In this document: positions 10,301 through 20,986 of the stretch, one piece after another
How the letters are laid out: each line of letters starts with the position of its first letter
How positions within the stretch are numbered: the stretch's first letter is position 1
NCBI GenBank assembly: GCA_905147135.1
Contig: LR990048.1
Coordinates: 15,546,563 to 15,610,562 of the forward strand
Length of the DNA: 64,000 nt
Source: Blastobasis lacticolella
Lineage: Eukaryota; Arthropoda; Insecta; Lepidoptera; Blastobasidae
Direction of reading: 5' to 3'
The notes under the pieces: model-generated
Database searches by the model: none
The model's input: only the letters and a program-made list of their open reading frames with translations
Told to the model about the DNA's origin: nothing
Program-made: the position numbers and the translations under genes

Positions 10301-10896
10301 GCGTAGGGTAGGTGTGTACCGGCTCTGAGGCGGTCATAATGTCACTGAATGCTTCCTTCCTAGTTTCCTATACTGGTGTTACCCCAAATTTTGACGATTG
10401 AAAGAGTTGTTTAATATCCTAGTCGATCTTCGATCAAGTAGTATGCCTATCAAAGTATTTACTTTTAAAATACGACTTTACAGTCACCAAAATCGAAATA
10501 CCTTTCTAATTTTCACACTAACAACCTTACTTTAACATTACACCACGGATTTAGACACTCAGCCTAATTAAACACCGTCACCGGTGAATGTAAGATTTTC
10601 GCAACCGCATTAATCTTCGCCCCTGAATATTAAAAACGCTTCGGCATAAATCCTTAATCCTCCCAAGACCCGGGGAGGAGCGAACAGGTATTTTGTATCG
10701 CGATCCGACATCTTGTTTCTTGTGATTCCTTGAATTGGAACAAGTTTTTTAGGTAGAAGCGGTGAGAATATTTAAGTAATAGCTTTTGTCCGTAACCTTT
10801 GCTTATTTTGAGGGGTGGAAAGTAGCCTCTGTTCTTTCCCAGGTTGTCTTCTATTTGTTGAGCGGTTCTGGTATGCAAACGTAACATATAGTTCAT
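10301..10896. other. Nothing recognised
   Basis: No exon or repeat was identified; open frames are short and unsupported. Confidence 0.4.
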
Positions 10897-11145
10897 AATC
10901 ACAGCCCAATAGTCCACTACAGGATTAAGGTACTCTCCAGTGAAAGATTGCCATAATCTCCGCGCTTGGCAGGCGAGTTGGAGATTGCAGTTTTATAAGT
11001 AGTAGTAGTTTGGCCGTGTGGTGACCGGCAGAGTAAAACAGCGCCACCTCTTTACACTCGTGGGAGTCGTTGAAGCCAGTTAATGTTTTCGAGACAAAAT
11101 ATCTAGAATCTCCGAAAATAGGCAGCAGCATTTGCCATTGTTATA
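10897..11145. mobile_element. SINE-like element with inverted halves
   Basis: 10897-10998 is the 3' half of the GAT-tailed element on the minus strand (cagcccaatagtccactac, cgcgcttggcaggcgagttg). 11015-11145 is its 5' half on the plus strand (ggccgtgtggtgaccggcag to gcagcagcatttgccattg). This inverted-5'/normal-3' layout is the pattern left by twin priming during target-primed reverse transcription. Confidence 0.65.
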
Positions 11146-12700
11146 TTTTTTGGACTATGACTATAAATCTTGGAACGTTTTCAAAATCCGCATAGTTAGC
11201 AGTGGAGCATTGCTCGTGGTTAGGCCCCGCTGGTTCCTGCAAATGATTCAACCTAAATCGTAGATTATTTGAACCAGTAAATTATAGGTCCGTTGTCCCT
11301 ACATCTGTCTTTAGTCGAACACGAGCCTAAGTTTGAACACAAGACCCCTTACACAGTGGTAAATCACAAAATCACACGTTCGTCTTGGATCATTTGAATT
11401 TGGGTAGCTTATGGTCTATATTATGTGTAATTCTACGGGTGCCTAGTTCACTTGGTACTACAAAGGAAAATCATTACTTCTTTTACGGCTCTCCTTTGTA
11501 CTTATTTTGTTTCTTCTTGTCTGCTTTGTAAGATCTACGTGTTATGTTGTTGTATATCTACAATTTGTTCAATGTTTATTCCTAGAAAGCCTGTAGGAAC
11601 ATTCATCTCTCTGGTTTTATTATTGGAGATACGCGCTTGATCAGCCTGAAGATTTGTAGCGAGAGGGAAAATAAATTTTTTTTGTTTACCTTTTACTTCA
11701 ATCAAACATGAAACCAAAGCTTTTGATAGCATGAGAGTCATGACTGAGAATCAGAATCATTCAAACCGTTCATGGCTATAAATCATACTTTTAAATGCTC
11801 AAAAGAGGGATTACTGTCTCCTATAGTACAGGGTAACCTAGTTTAGGAGGCAGGAAATCAATATGTGGCTAATACATTTTTAGTGCCTGAATTGTTTCAT
11901 ACACATATAGTACCAAAGAGATTGCCATTTATTGTAACTGTTATGTTGTGTGTGTTGTTGTATTATTTGGCTAATAAAAAAAATAAAAAAATATTATTAT
12001 CATTCACAGTTTTAAAACCTAAAATGTGAGAGTCCTGTAGTGTCGACCCCACTAAAGGCAACGGATAGTAATGATGTTTTAGTGGCTTATTGCAGTTTTG
12101 ATTATTTTAAACTTGGAAGGTTGTATATCTTTATTTTGTTGGTTTTTAAAATAATTGATAGGAAATACAGTAGTGAAAACAATAAAAATTAAAACAGTAA
12201 GATTCAACGTGTTCGTTTATTGATTTTCAACTACCGAGCACGAACGCTCGGCGTTTTAAAACATGCGTAAGGACAAAAATTGAATATTCCTACTAAAAAA
12301 ACACAATTACTCATAATCGGCATTGTATTGATAGCGTCGGTTGGATTGGATCTTATTATTTTAATAAAGGCAGGTACTACTAGGCAGGTGGCCTAGGAAT
12401 AGGTACTGTGTTGAGGAATAAGTGCAGCGCACTAATTAAATTAAAGGAAACATATCAGAAATTGGTAGACTATGGTCGTTACCGCATGAGTACTAAAAGT
12501 AAGGTAAATAATCACGCGTGCTAAATAGCTTCGCCCGGACTGCCGACCCAAATTCCATATGAGTATAAGAAAAAATCGGTGACACAGCTAAAAACGTGAG
12601 ATAAATAATACTAGTAATCAATAAACATGCTTTTCTAATAAGTAAATGTAAAACTCAATTCTGGTATAGTTCAAAATTAAATTAAAAAAAAAATGCATTA
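11146..12700. other. AT-rich, nothing recognised except a retroelement-like tail
   Basis: Around 11930-11990 a T/G-rich segment followed by ataaaaaaaataaaaaaat looks like the 3' end of an old retroelement. No coding signal was seen. Confidence 0.4.
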
Positions 12701-12706
12701 AAAAAA
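12701..12706 (-). terminator. Pol III terminator of tRNA-Gly
   Basis: A run of T on the minus strand, 8-13 nt downstream of the tRNA 3' end. Confidence 0.8.
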
Positions 12707-12713
12707 GATAATA

Positions 12714-12784
12714 TGCATCGGCCGGGAATCGAACCCGGGCCGCCCGCGTGGCAGGCGAGCATTCTACCACTGAACCACCGATGC
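12714..12784 (-). tRNA. tRNA-Gly (anticodon GCC)
   Basis: A 71-nt gene with a complete cloverleaf on the minus strand: acceptor stem GCATCGG/CCGATGC with discriminator A, internal A box TGGTTCAGTGG, anticodon loop CTGCCAC (anticodon GCC) closed by CTCGC/GCGGG, and B box GGTTCGATTCC. There is no intron. The stems are intact and a T run follows, unlike the SINE heads elsewhere, so it is a credible functional gene. Confidence 0.96.
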
Positions 12785-12885
12785 TTATATCAAAACTAAC
12801 AAATTTGCGAGTGAATTCACACGTGTTATGAAATGAAAGTAAAAGGCGTTGAAAGACGCATTTTATACCTAAACTGAATAAAAAT

Positions 12886-12921
12886 TATTTGATTTGATTT
12901 GATTTGATTTGATTTGATTTG
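12886..12921 (+). repeat. (GATTT)n pentanucleotide repeat
   Basis: About seven units of gattt follow ctgaataaaaattattt. Such a tail commonly marks the 3' end of a LINE insertion, but no LINE coding sequence remains upstream. Confidence 0.85.
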
Positions 12922-13094
12922 CATGAGCAAACGGATAAAACATTTTTAAGATACAGCTGTGACCTTGGTTATGTAATTATGACGATATGTTCAAATTCCT
13001 ATTACTACGATGTCGCTTGGTTTTTCTAACTACTTTAATACGTTTTTATCAATGGACCATCAGAAATCAGTTTAAAAATAGGTTGTTAGTGTTA

Positions 13095-13225
13095 GTTTTT
13101 TTTACGTTGTACGGCAGATAAACAGGCCAGCGGGCCAACTGATGGAGAGTGGTCACCGCCTATGGACATCAGCAACACCAGCGCTACCAATGCGTTGCCC
13201 GCCTCTAAAGAGACCTCTAATTTAC
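13095..13225 (-). repeat. 5'-truncated Jockey-type LINE 3' end
   Basis: gcagataaacaggccagcgg through atggacatcagcaacaccag to ctaaagagacctctaa matches the 3' end of the LINE at 41508-42851. Confidence 0.75.
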
Positions 13226-13566
13226 TTGTATGAGATTCTATCAAATCCATGATTCTAGTAAATATTTATTGTGATTAACCTTATTAAAATCAATTGCGTT
13301 AATAAATAAATAATTTGGCACAGATTCACACTGATATCCAAAACTAAGCAACTATAGTTACTGGATTTAACTGTAGGCGTACTACTACGTAATTACGTAA
13401 CACTATTGCCAACTATTCACAGACTTCAATGATTGAAATTGTTATTTTTGCGATTACGTATCATCGATTTCATGGGTTCTGTTGCAAACACTGTTGCAAT
13501 AAACTGAAACTATTAAATCGGACAGAGGAACAGGGTTACGTTTTTAGCCTACTAATATATCTACGT

Positions 13567-13798
13567 CATCATCATCATCATCATCACAGCCCGTAACAGT
13601 CCACTGCAGGACAGGGCCTCTTCCAAGAAAGGGAAGGTTATTGCCATAATCTGCACGCTTGGCAGGCGGGTTGGAGATCGCAGTGTTTAAATATAACAAT
13701 GGAAAATGCTGCTGCCCATTATCCAGACTACGGACACTCTTGATCTTTCGCCTCGAAAACATTAGTCGCCTTGTACGACACCCATGAGTATAAGGGGT
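13567..13798 (-). mobile_element. GAT-tailed SINE-like element
   Basis: A copy with perfect 12-bp duplications ATATATCTACGT (13555-13566 and 13799-13810). It is slightly 5'-truncated, ending near the gtgtcgtacaaggcgact segment, with a (CAT)n tail at the left on the plus strand. Confidence 0.82.
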
Positions 13799-13810
13799 AT
13801 ATATCTACGT

Positions 13811-14764
13811 AATTTCTACAAATGATACCTTTTAAATAATTATGTATGTAGTAGGTGCCTACTTTGTTAAATGTGTAAGTACATACCCAGACCCGAATTT
13901 CAATTTCTGTCCGATCGGGAATCGGAGCCGCGCAACTTATTAGAGAAAACTTTAATTATTGTTAGAATTGATGGCCTAACTAGAAATTTTGTTTCAGTTT
14001 TAGTCCCCTATAAAGTAAAGTAAATAAGTGGGTATTAATTTACTTCATTTCAACTACAGAAGTTATTTGTAATTAGAAGTTCTAAACACCAACTTGAAAC
14101 ATAGCTAAGTGAATTCTCTATTAATATTTCTATTGCAAGTTACCAACAGCAGTACCTATTTAACTCCCTGATCCTGGATGTTAAGCTCGAAAATAGTTGG
14201 AATTGTTTGGAATTAACAGACTGCAGTTTGTGCATAAGTAGGTATTATACATACCCAGGTACCATAACGGTTTAAATATAAGCGTAACGTCAGCCCGGTG
14301 CTTTTACTTTCTTAAAAATTTAAAGATCGAGTAATTAATATACATTTATCTGTACCCAAAGTAACAATAACGCCTGTAGCGCCTGTTGTGTCTTTTGTTC
14401 TGTAATATTTCTCTGTATATCATTATTGTGTACAATAAACAGTTAAATAAATAATTGACCGATGATGATTAAGATGTTTGAGAAAAACGGTCACTGGATT
14501 TGTAACGGTATTTATGAACAGAAAATTCTCATAACAATGATAGAGAGAGACAGAGACAGATAAAGACAAGTCTGTTTGTTTGTCTGTGCACATCATGTGC
14601 GCGTAGCTCTAAATATTAAATATTTAACTACATTTAGGATATTAGATAGACTTAACCACATCTATATAAAGTAATAATACATTTATAAAGTTAGATTCAA
14701 GGTAATATGACTTGTGCGGGCGACTTATCTTTCGCTTCGATTGTACCAGTAATTTGCGCGAATC
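13811..14764. other. AT-rich, possible old retroelement 3' end
   Basis: tattgtgtacaataaacag near 14425-14445 followed by ataaataat resembles a polyadenylated retroelement end. Nothing else was recognised. Confidence 0.35.
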
Positions 14765-14774
14765 ATTTCTGCTA

Positions 14775-15034
14775 CTATGGCCATGTGGTGTCCGGCAGAG
14801 TAGAATAGCACCAACCCCTTACACTCATGGGTGTCGTACAAGGCGACTAATGTTTTCGAGGCAAAATATCAAGAGTCTCCGTAGTCTGGAAAATGGGCAG
14901 CAGCATTTTCCATGTTATATTTAAACACTGCGATCTCCAAACCGCCTGCCAAGCGTGGAGATTATGGAAACAACCTCCCCTTTCGCGGGAAAGGACCTAA
15001 TTCCTGCAGTGGACTGTTACGGGCTGTAATGATG
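14775..15034 (+). mobile_element. GAT-tailed SINE-like element, full length
   Basis: A 260-bp copy flanked by ATTTCTGCTA (14765-14774 and 15035-15044). It starts tatggccatgtggtgtccgg and ends gggctgtaatgatg. Confidence 0.83.
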
Positions 15035-15202
15035 ATTTCTGCTAGTCTCATCATGTTTTTAATTAATTGGGGCCCCTGCCTTTTAACTGCCCTTCCGTGC
15101 TAGAGATAGGCGGAAACGCGATATCGCTAATGACGGCCATTTTTTATTGCTCCTATCCGATAATTTTGATTGTTCCGTTGATACGGTCACTGGAGAAATT
15201 AA

Positions 15203-15346
15203 CCCTATTTCTTTAATAGAACTAGCCAGGCTTTTGACCGCCATCTTAACGGTAGTAAGTGCGATTGGACCGAAGATGGAGTATACCTGCCTGTAAACAG
15301 CCAGCACGCTAGCCTTAAAGGTGTCCAGATTATAATCACAATACAT
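15203..15346 (-). pseudogene. CR1/Zenon-like LINE C-terminal fragment
   Basis: On the minus strand YNLDTFKASVLAVYR is followed, after a frame change, by LRWRSKAWLVLLKK. This is the characteristic end of Zenon/CR1-type reverse transcriptases in Lepidoptera. Related pieces lie at 26857, 32385, 48533, 48655 and 61360. Confidence 0.65.
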
Positions 15347-16447
15347 AGTATATATATTTTATTTATATATAGTGTTTTGTTAGCACCTAAACGACGTCGA
15401 TTTAGACACTGACTGACTGACTTCTCATCAAAACCTGTAGGGCAATTCCTGAAGTCCTCGGAAGCTGAAATTTGGTAAGCAGGTGTAATTGGCACACAAA
15501 TAACAGGAAAATCGGAAAATCTGCAGCTTTCAACAGTAAACCCGCTAGAAAAGGGGTTGCAGATCTGTACAGCATATCAAATTGGAGCAAATTTTTTAAA
15601 GTCAGATCATTTTAGAGGTTGGCACACCATTATGAAAAATGTATTTTGAATAATATTTTCATATTAATTATTTAATTAAACCTACAAACATTGACGGGCT
15701 ATTAGTTAAGAATAAATAAAGAACAAAAGATTAACCGAGAAATACCGAGTCCATTTCATTAGGCAAAGGCAATTCCGTTGACAAGTTTTGATTGTTCTTT
15801 TGAAATTTGGAATGAGCACAAGGTGCAGTGAGAACGATCAAAATATTAGCGAGCTCGAAAATTTTCCAATTCTGCCTCAAAAGAGCTGGAGTGAACATAA
15901 TGAAAGTAACGTAAAGAAATGAATGAATCGGAATTTTTAATTCGGTTTGATCACGCGGCAGCAAGCAGCAAATTAGAAATTATTCCGTTTGTGGCGTAAA
16001 AAGACGGCGGAAAAGGAGGATTATGGGGAACATATTAAAATAACGTAAATCAATGAATGAGCAAGCGCAACAAGCTCGGTAGGTATTTGTGCTTTCGACC
16101 GCCATAGCAACTTTGTTCACTGTGGCTCTGAAAACCGAGAAGCGAATTTGAGGTTGAGTACCTGTCAAACAAAATAACAAGTACAAGTTTGCGGTACACT
16201 GCCATAGGGCATTTATGAAGTCCCCTAGGACTTTATAGATTCAAACATTACTTACTATTAGAGATAAGTATCAACTAATGCCAGTAACGCTTGGTCCGAC
16301 CGACGACATTAGCATTCAACGTCGCGTCGGTCGAGCACTGAATCCAACCTATGTGTCACCTGCCAAACGCTGCTGGAACGGCAAAGCCATAGTTTCTGAC
16401 CAAAACGTAGAGTCTGTAGAGTTAGGAGCTTGATTCTTCATTAGATC
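15347..16447. other. Nothing recognised
   Basis: No supported feature. Confidence 0.4.
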
Positions 16448-16759
16448 TTATAACGTTTTCACAGTGAAACCGTTTAGAGTAAGAGCTACGATGAGGCTTG
16501 CCAAACCAAATATTATAAGAAGTTTTTTTCGTTGTAACATCCTGAAATGCTTGACTTGAGTCGCGTGCCAACGTTTGTTTTCTTTCTTTGAAAATTCGTC
16601 ATCAGCGTCAATTCCGGTTGTACTCTCTAGCAGCGCGAGGGCCCGGAGTCCGCCTACTCGTTTACTTTGATATCTATCCCAATATAATATAAATGATAAA
16701 TATCCTTTACCAACATATGTATTAAGGACAAAAGTACATAATATAAAGAATTTAATCAC
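16448..16759 (-). CDS. Doubtful open frame containing a SINE fragment
   Basis: A frame open for 103 codons has a hydrophobic start (IKFFILCTFVLNTYVGKG), a charged middle (DADDEFSKKENKRWHATQ) and a hydrophobic segment near the end (KKLLIIFGLASLIVALTL), as in a small membrane protein. The first codon is GTG, not ATG, so if real it would be an exon. About 16604-16660 is clearly the 3' part of the tRNA-derived SINE on the minus strand, covering the peptide GGLRALALLESTTGIDA. Either a SINE has been exonised or the frame is chance; I lean towards chance. Confidence 0.25.
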   Translation of the reverse strand: MIKFFILCTFVLNTYVGKGYLSFILYWDRYQSKRVGGLRALALLESTTGIDADDEFSKKENKRWHATQVKHFRMLQRKKLLIIFGLASLIVALTLNGFTVKTL

Positions 16760-17382
16760 GACATATTAAATTCTCTCTCTTGTATACGACATCTTCAAAG
16801 CAATCCAATTCTACGGTGAGCCGGCGGGGATGATAAATACAAGAAAATAAAATGCTGAAAAGAGTTTGTAAGCAAACGTCATACTTTATTTGAAAATATA
16901 CAGTTACCGGTAAACTTCTTGAGCATTGTTGACGTCGCCGCGTCGGGGGGACGTTTCAGTTTCGGTCAAGGTCATTGTTCAAGAATTTTGCTGGGATCTA
17001 AATATAAAAATACAAGATGTGCTGGTAAAGTGGCCGTAATTGTACACAGGCAATGTGTGTGGGTAAATGTAGGTTCAGATACACAAGATTCTTATATGTG
17101 GGTATATGAGGTTTCTTGTGAAAGAAACTAAGCCTAAAGCCATTGTTTCCATACATACGAACTTATCCGTACTGTTACGGATTTTATTGCGGACGAAGAT
17201 AGTTGCTGGATGAACAGACGAATCGAATTCTCGAAAAAATAGCGATAGTAGCCTGACTTGTAGCCACTTAAACTTTTTTTTGTATAAAAATCTTAAAGCC
17301 TGCGCAAATTTGAAACGATACATTTTAACGAAAATCGGAGAATCCGCAAGAATAGATTTTCTGGATCACGTATTTAATATTT
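16760..17382. other. Nothing recognised
   Basis: Short open frames without support. Confidence 0.4.
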
Positions 17383-17470
17383 CATTGGCTTTGATAGCGT
17401 AATATTGAAAATATAATCAAACATCATTTGTACGGAGCACGCTCGGAAATACTCCTCTCAAAACGGACAG
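17383..17470. repeat. Dispersed repeat shared with 39315-39380
   Basis: ttgatagcgtaatattgaaa then atataatcaaac recurs at 39318 with few changes, and both are followed by a ggagcgc/ggagcac-type sequence. Class unknown. Confidence 0.5.
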
Positions 17471-17819
17471 AAATCGGTCCTAAAAACGCGCTCACGACGA
17501 CGCGAAGACTATATTACGTGTGCGACACGAAAGCGCGCGCTGCGCTTTTGTTTACAAATAATAAAATAAGCTCTCTTAGATTAGTATAAAAACCAAAACA
17601 TCTCTCAAGGTGTAGTGCGATTGTAGGTTGATATGCATTTATTCGTGATTTTGAATCCACTTTCCAAACGCGAAGATAAAGGCAGTCCCGATGGAGGCTT
17701 AAGTCCGTCTGCTAATGAAGATGACTATTCTTTTGAGTAAATTCTTGGTTGTAAGCTCTTAAGCTACCACAGTTTTAAAGATATTTGATTTCTCATCTAC
17801 TTTTAACTGTATATAGTAT

Positions 17820-18024
17820 AGCAGCAGTAAGTGGCTTCCTGCCTTCTGTCACTATGTATCTATGTATGTAGCTTACGCTTAAATCTTTTGAACTACGCAA
17901 CGGATTTTAATGCGATTTTCAACAATAGATAGAGTGATTTAAGACGTAAGTTTATTAGTAAGAAAAAAGCGTAGGCAGGGGTAAAGTAGGCGTACGCGAA
18001 CGAAGTCGCGCCGGGTCCACTAGT
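17820..18024 (+). mobile_element. Helitron-like 3' end (non-autonomous)
   Basis: Ends in gcgaacgaagtcgcg (hairpin CGCG/CGCG), then ccgggtccaCTAGT at 18020-18024, followed by T. This is the Helitron signature of a hairpin before CTRRT, inserted before a T. Copies of this end occur at 25995 (minus) and before 57280. The 5' end is not defined. Confidence 0.65.
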
Positions 18025-18512
18025 TGGTAATATTAGGAGTACTTACTTATAAAGCAGTATGGAGACAGATTCCAAGAAAACTCATTAAGGCCCGACATCC
18101 AGAGCCCAATCTAAACTGACATGGTGCGTGACACACAGTTAAATAACTTTGGTAGAGTTTATAATAAGATTTTAGGGAGAATTGTGGTTGACTTGGCGAG
18201 TTTTAGGGGCCCATTTCTAGACAGGCCCAAGGACGACTTGAACATAGAGCTGTCAGTCTCTTTGTAAATATAGGCTTTTCTGTGTAAATAACGGTAACCA
18301 TTTCAATATGGATTCGTGCCCCATCCAGAAATATTCAAACATAAAAGGCCACTGATTATTTAAAGCTAAAACTTAAAATCTAGACCTTATGGGCCTTTAA
18401 AAGAACCATAATTTGGACATGCACAGTATTAGTGCTGGGGTAGCAATGGTCACCTACACTTTATTCTTGCACAGAAAGCAAGCGTTTGGACACGCTTCGG
18501 CGCAACATTTAC
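18025..18512. other. Nothing recognised
   Basis: No supported feature. Confidence 0.4.
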
Positions 18513-18615
18513 ATCATCATTATCATCTTGGCGTGGAACCCTGGTTACGCTTTCCTGTTTTTCCGAGTCCACTTTGCTCGATTTTCGGCATCTTTAGTGC
18601 TGAGTCCATTGGTAT
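18513..18615 (-). repeat. RTE LINE 3' fragment, diverged
   Basis: cgctttcctgtttttccgag then cactttgctcgattttcggc corresponds to the cgctttcctacccattcttc/cacttcgcccagtcttcggc order at 58012-58372. Confidence 0.5.
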
Positions 18616-18680
18616 TGAGATATCTTCATAGTTCTATTTATAACGTTATATAGTAACAACAGTAATGTGTAAAGCACAGT

Positions 18681-19041
18681 GAGAGCGTCGGTAGCCGGGC
18701 GGTTGAGTATACAACTCGTAAGCGGGAGGTACCGGGTTCAAATCCCGCTGCGGCCGTGTACCAATGACTCTTTTCTGAGTTATGTACATTAGTTGAATAC
18801 TAACCGATGCTCTTACGGTGAGGGAAAACATCGTGATGAAACCTGCAAATTCAGGCAACTGAATTTGTAACCATTATCCTATCTGGTCAGGTTCCCCTGG
18901 TAGCAGGGCCATGGAGGTCAGATGGTAGTCGCTCCACTGTAATTACCTGATCGCCAAATCCTGGATCGTGGTCAAGGCGCACCCCGGGCCCTCGTTCTCG
19001 AGAGCTGAACCGGGTCATGAACGCTAAAATGATTTTTTTTT
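18681..19041 (+). mobile_element. tRNA-derived SINE, full length
   Basis: A 361-bp copy: tRNA-like head (gtagccgggcggtt, gggttcaaatccc), body through ccgatgctcttacggtgagg and ccaaatcctggatcgtggtc, and a T-rich tail. It is flanked by a target duplication of about 27 bp (18653-18680 and 19042-19068, beginning gtaacaacagtaatg) with two mismatches. Confidence 0.9.
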
Positions 19042-19068
19042 GTAACAACAGTAATGTATAAAGCAAAG

Positions 19069-20457
19069 GAAAAAAGCAACGGGGGTGGCATAACCAGACA
19101 TCTGTTCCCCACGTAATTTGTCGGTCTGCGCAAGCCGTAGCCGTACCATCGTAGGCGGCTCTCTTGTAGATTAAGTGCTATGTCACGAACATGAAGGCTT
19201 TACATAAAAACCCTATTAATGATACCACAAACAATCAAATTGACCGCGGTACCAAGGCCAACTTATTCGATCGCCGATCTCGATAATCTATGTCTTTAAC
19301 GAATATAAAACAACTAGTGTAAACAGTTGATTGCAAGATACTACTAGCTAGCAAGAAACTCCCAAACGACTTTATTCACTCAGGTAAATTAATAAAAGTG
19401 CTGTATTAACATAACCTTTTAGGCTTTCAGAGGCTGAGTACCAATAAAGGAGTCTGGCTCCATAAACTGTTGAATGTAACTTTCGCATGTTCGACATAAT
19501 AGCCCTGTGTGATAACAAACCCAGAATTAAAGTGATATTATGGCCCATAAAAATACAGTAAAAGTTTATTGGCAATTTTAACAGTGAAATATGTCATTAA
19601 TTGTGTTGTTAGAAAAGATTAGTCTATTACAGATACTATTTGGATCTTTTACGAGCACGAATATTGTTTGTTAACTAAAATGGACAAATTTTAGTTACTT
19701 GCATGCGCTATCTTTGGCCGCATCGTCACTTACCAACAGGTGAGATGGTGATCAAATGCCTGTCTTGTCGAAAATATTAATAAGAAAAAAAAGAAAAGTT
19801 TGAAGGTTAATTGGCTCGAGCATATCTTTAAAGGATAGGTATTTTAAAATTCTGAAGTTCATCCTTTTTAAATTGCCCAATTTCACCGAGCTCCGGCGAC
19901 GTTAGCTAAAGTTGACACCTAAATGATTTAAGATATTCGGACTGACGAGAAAAAGCGTTTCAGCAATCTTAGGTAACGATAAACTCGCTCGTCAGTGTTA
20001 ACTTTATGACAACGATTTTCTAACACCTAAATACAGCTGTTTCTATAAAAATAACTTACCATTATTACTTTTTCTTGTAGTTAGTGATGTTGTTATTCAT
20101 GACGTACACATCGTAGTTGTACATTCATTCGTAGCTATATACCTGCTAACCTTGTCGTTCACATGGCTCAATTAAACGTCTAATATTAGAATCGATTGCT
20201 TCCACTGTGAAGCATAAACTAGGAAACATTTAGGAGCATTAAGCATGGTATTGAAACTACATTCATATTATGTGTTTATAAATAGCAATGTGTATCTTCT
20301 CTTGTAATACATTGCCCATTATGGTAAACTACTGAACTGGAACTTCCTCCACGTTAGTAAAACTTGGCGAGGCTTTGGAGATGCTAGTATTGAAAATACT
20401 CAACAGAAATTGCAGCTGACAATATTCAAAAGAAACGTAGAATGCACGTAGTATTTT
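19069..20457. other. Mostly unrecognised; one Zenon LINE 3' end
   Basis: 19700-19775 (+) contains ttggccgcatcgtcacttac and gagatggtgatcaaatgcctg, a diverged Zenon 3' end. The rest shows no supported feature. Confidence 0.45.
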
Positions 20458-20690
20458 TTATGTTATCCTGTAGACAAACAGGCATGCGGGCCATCTGATG
20501 GAAAGTGGTTACCGCCGCCTATGGACATCAGCAACACCAGGGGAGTCATCGATGCGTTGCCCGCCTCTGAAGAGACCTCTAATATACCTCTGAACGACCC
20601 CATGTCATAGTCCAAAGGAAACACTGTGGCTGGGAGCTCATTCCACATCCGAATAGTACGATATAGTAGCAGATATTCCGCTGGAGACTC
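20458..20690 (-). repeat. 5'-truncated Jockey-type LINE 3' end
   Basis: Minus-strand reading gives MWNELPATVFPLDYDMGSF and the terminal ctgtttgtctacaggataac-type end, matching the C-terminus and 3' end of the LINE at 41508-42851 (MWNELPATVFPLDYDMGSFK there). Confidence 0.85.
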
Positions 20691-20986
20691 TGAGACTACT
20701 TAGTTAAAAAGTTTAGGGAGCCGATTGGTCACTTGTAAAACTTCGCTGAGAGCTAGGCTAATAGATAAAAGTTTAGTCGCCTTTTGCGACACCCATAAAT
20801 GCTTGGGTTGGTCGCGTTGATGGTTTTTAAGGTAAATTCTACTCCGTCGGTCCTCTCATAAGCTTTAAGTCTCGTTATGATGAAGTTCAGGGCAAGAGGA
20901 AAGCTATTTAGAGATAAAAAGCTCGGTTTTTCCTAATGTAGCAGAGGATTTGTAAGCTTTCGGTCCGGTTCTGATGGACGTGAAAT

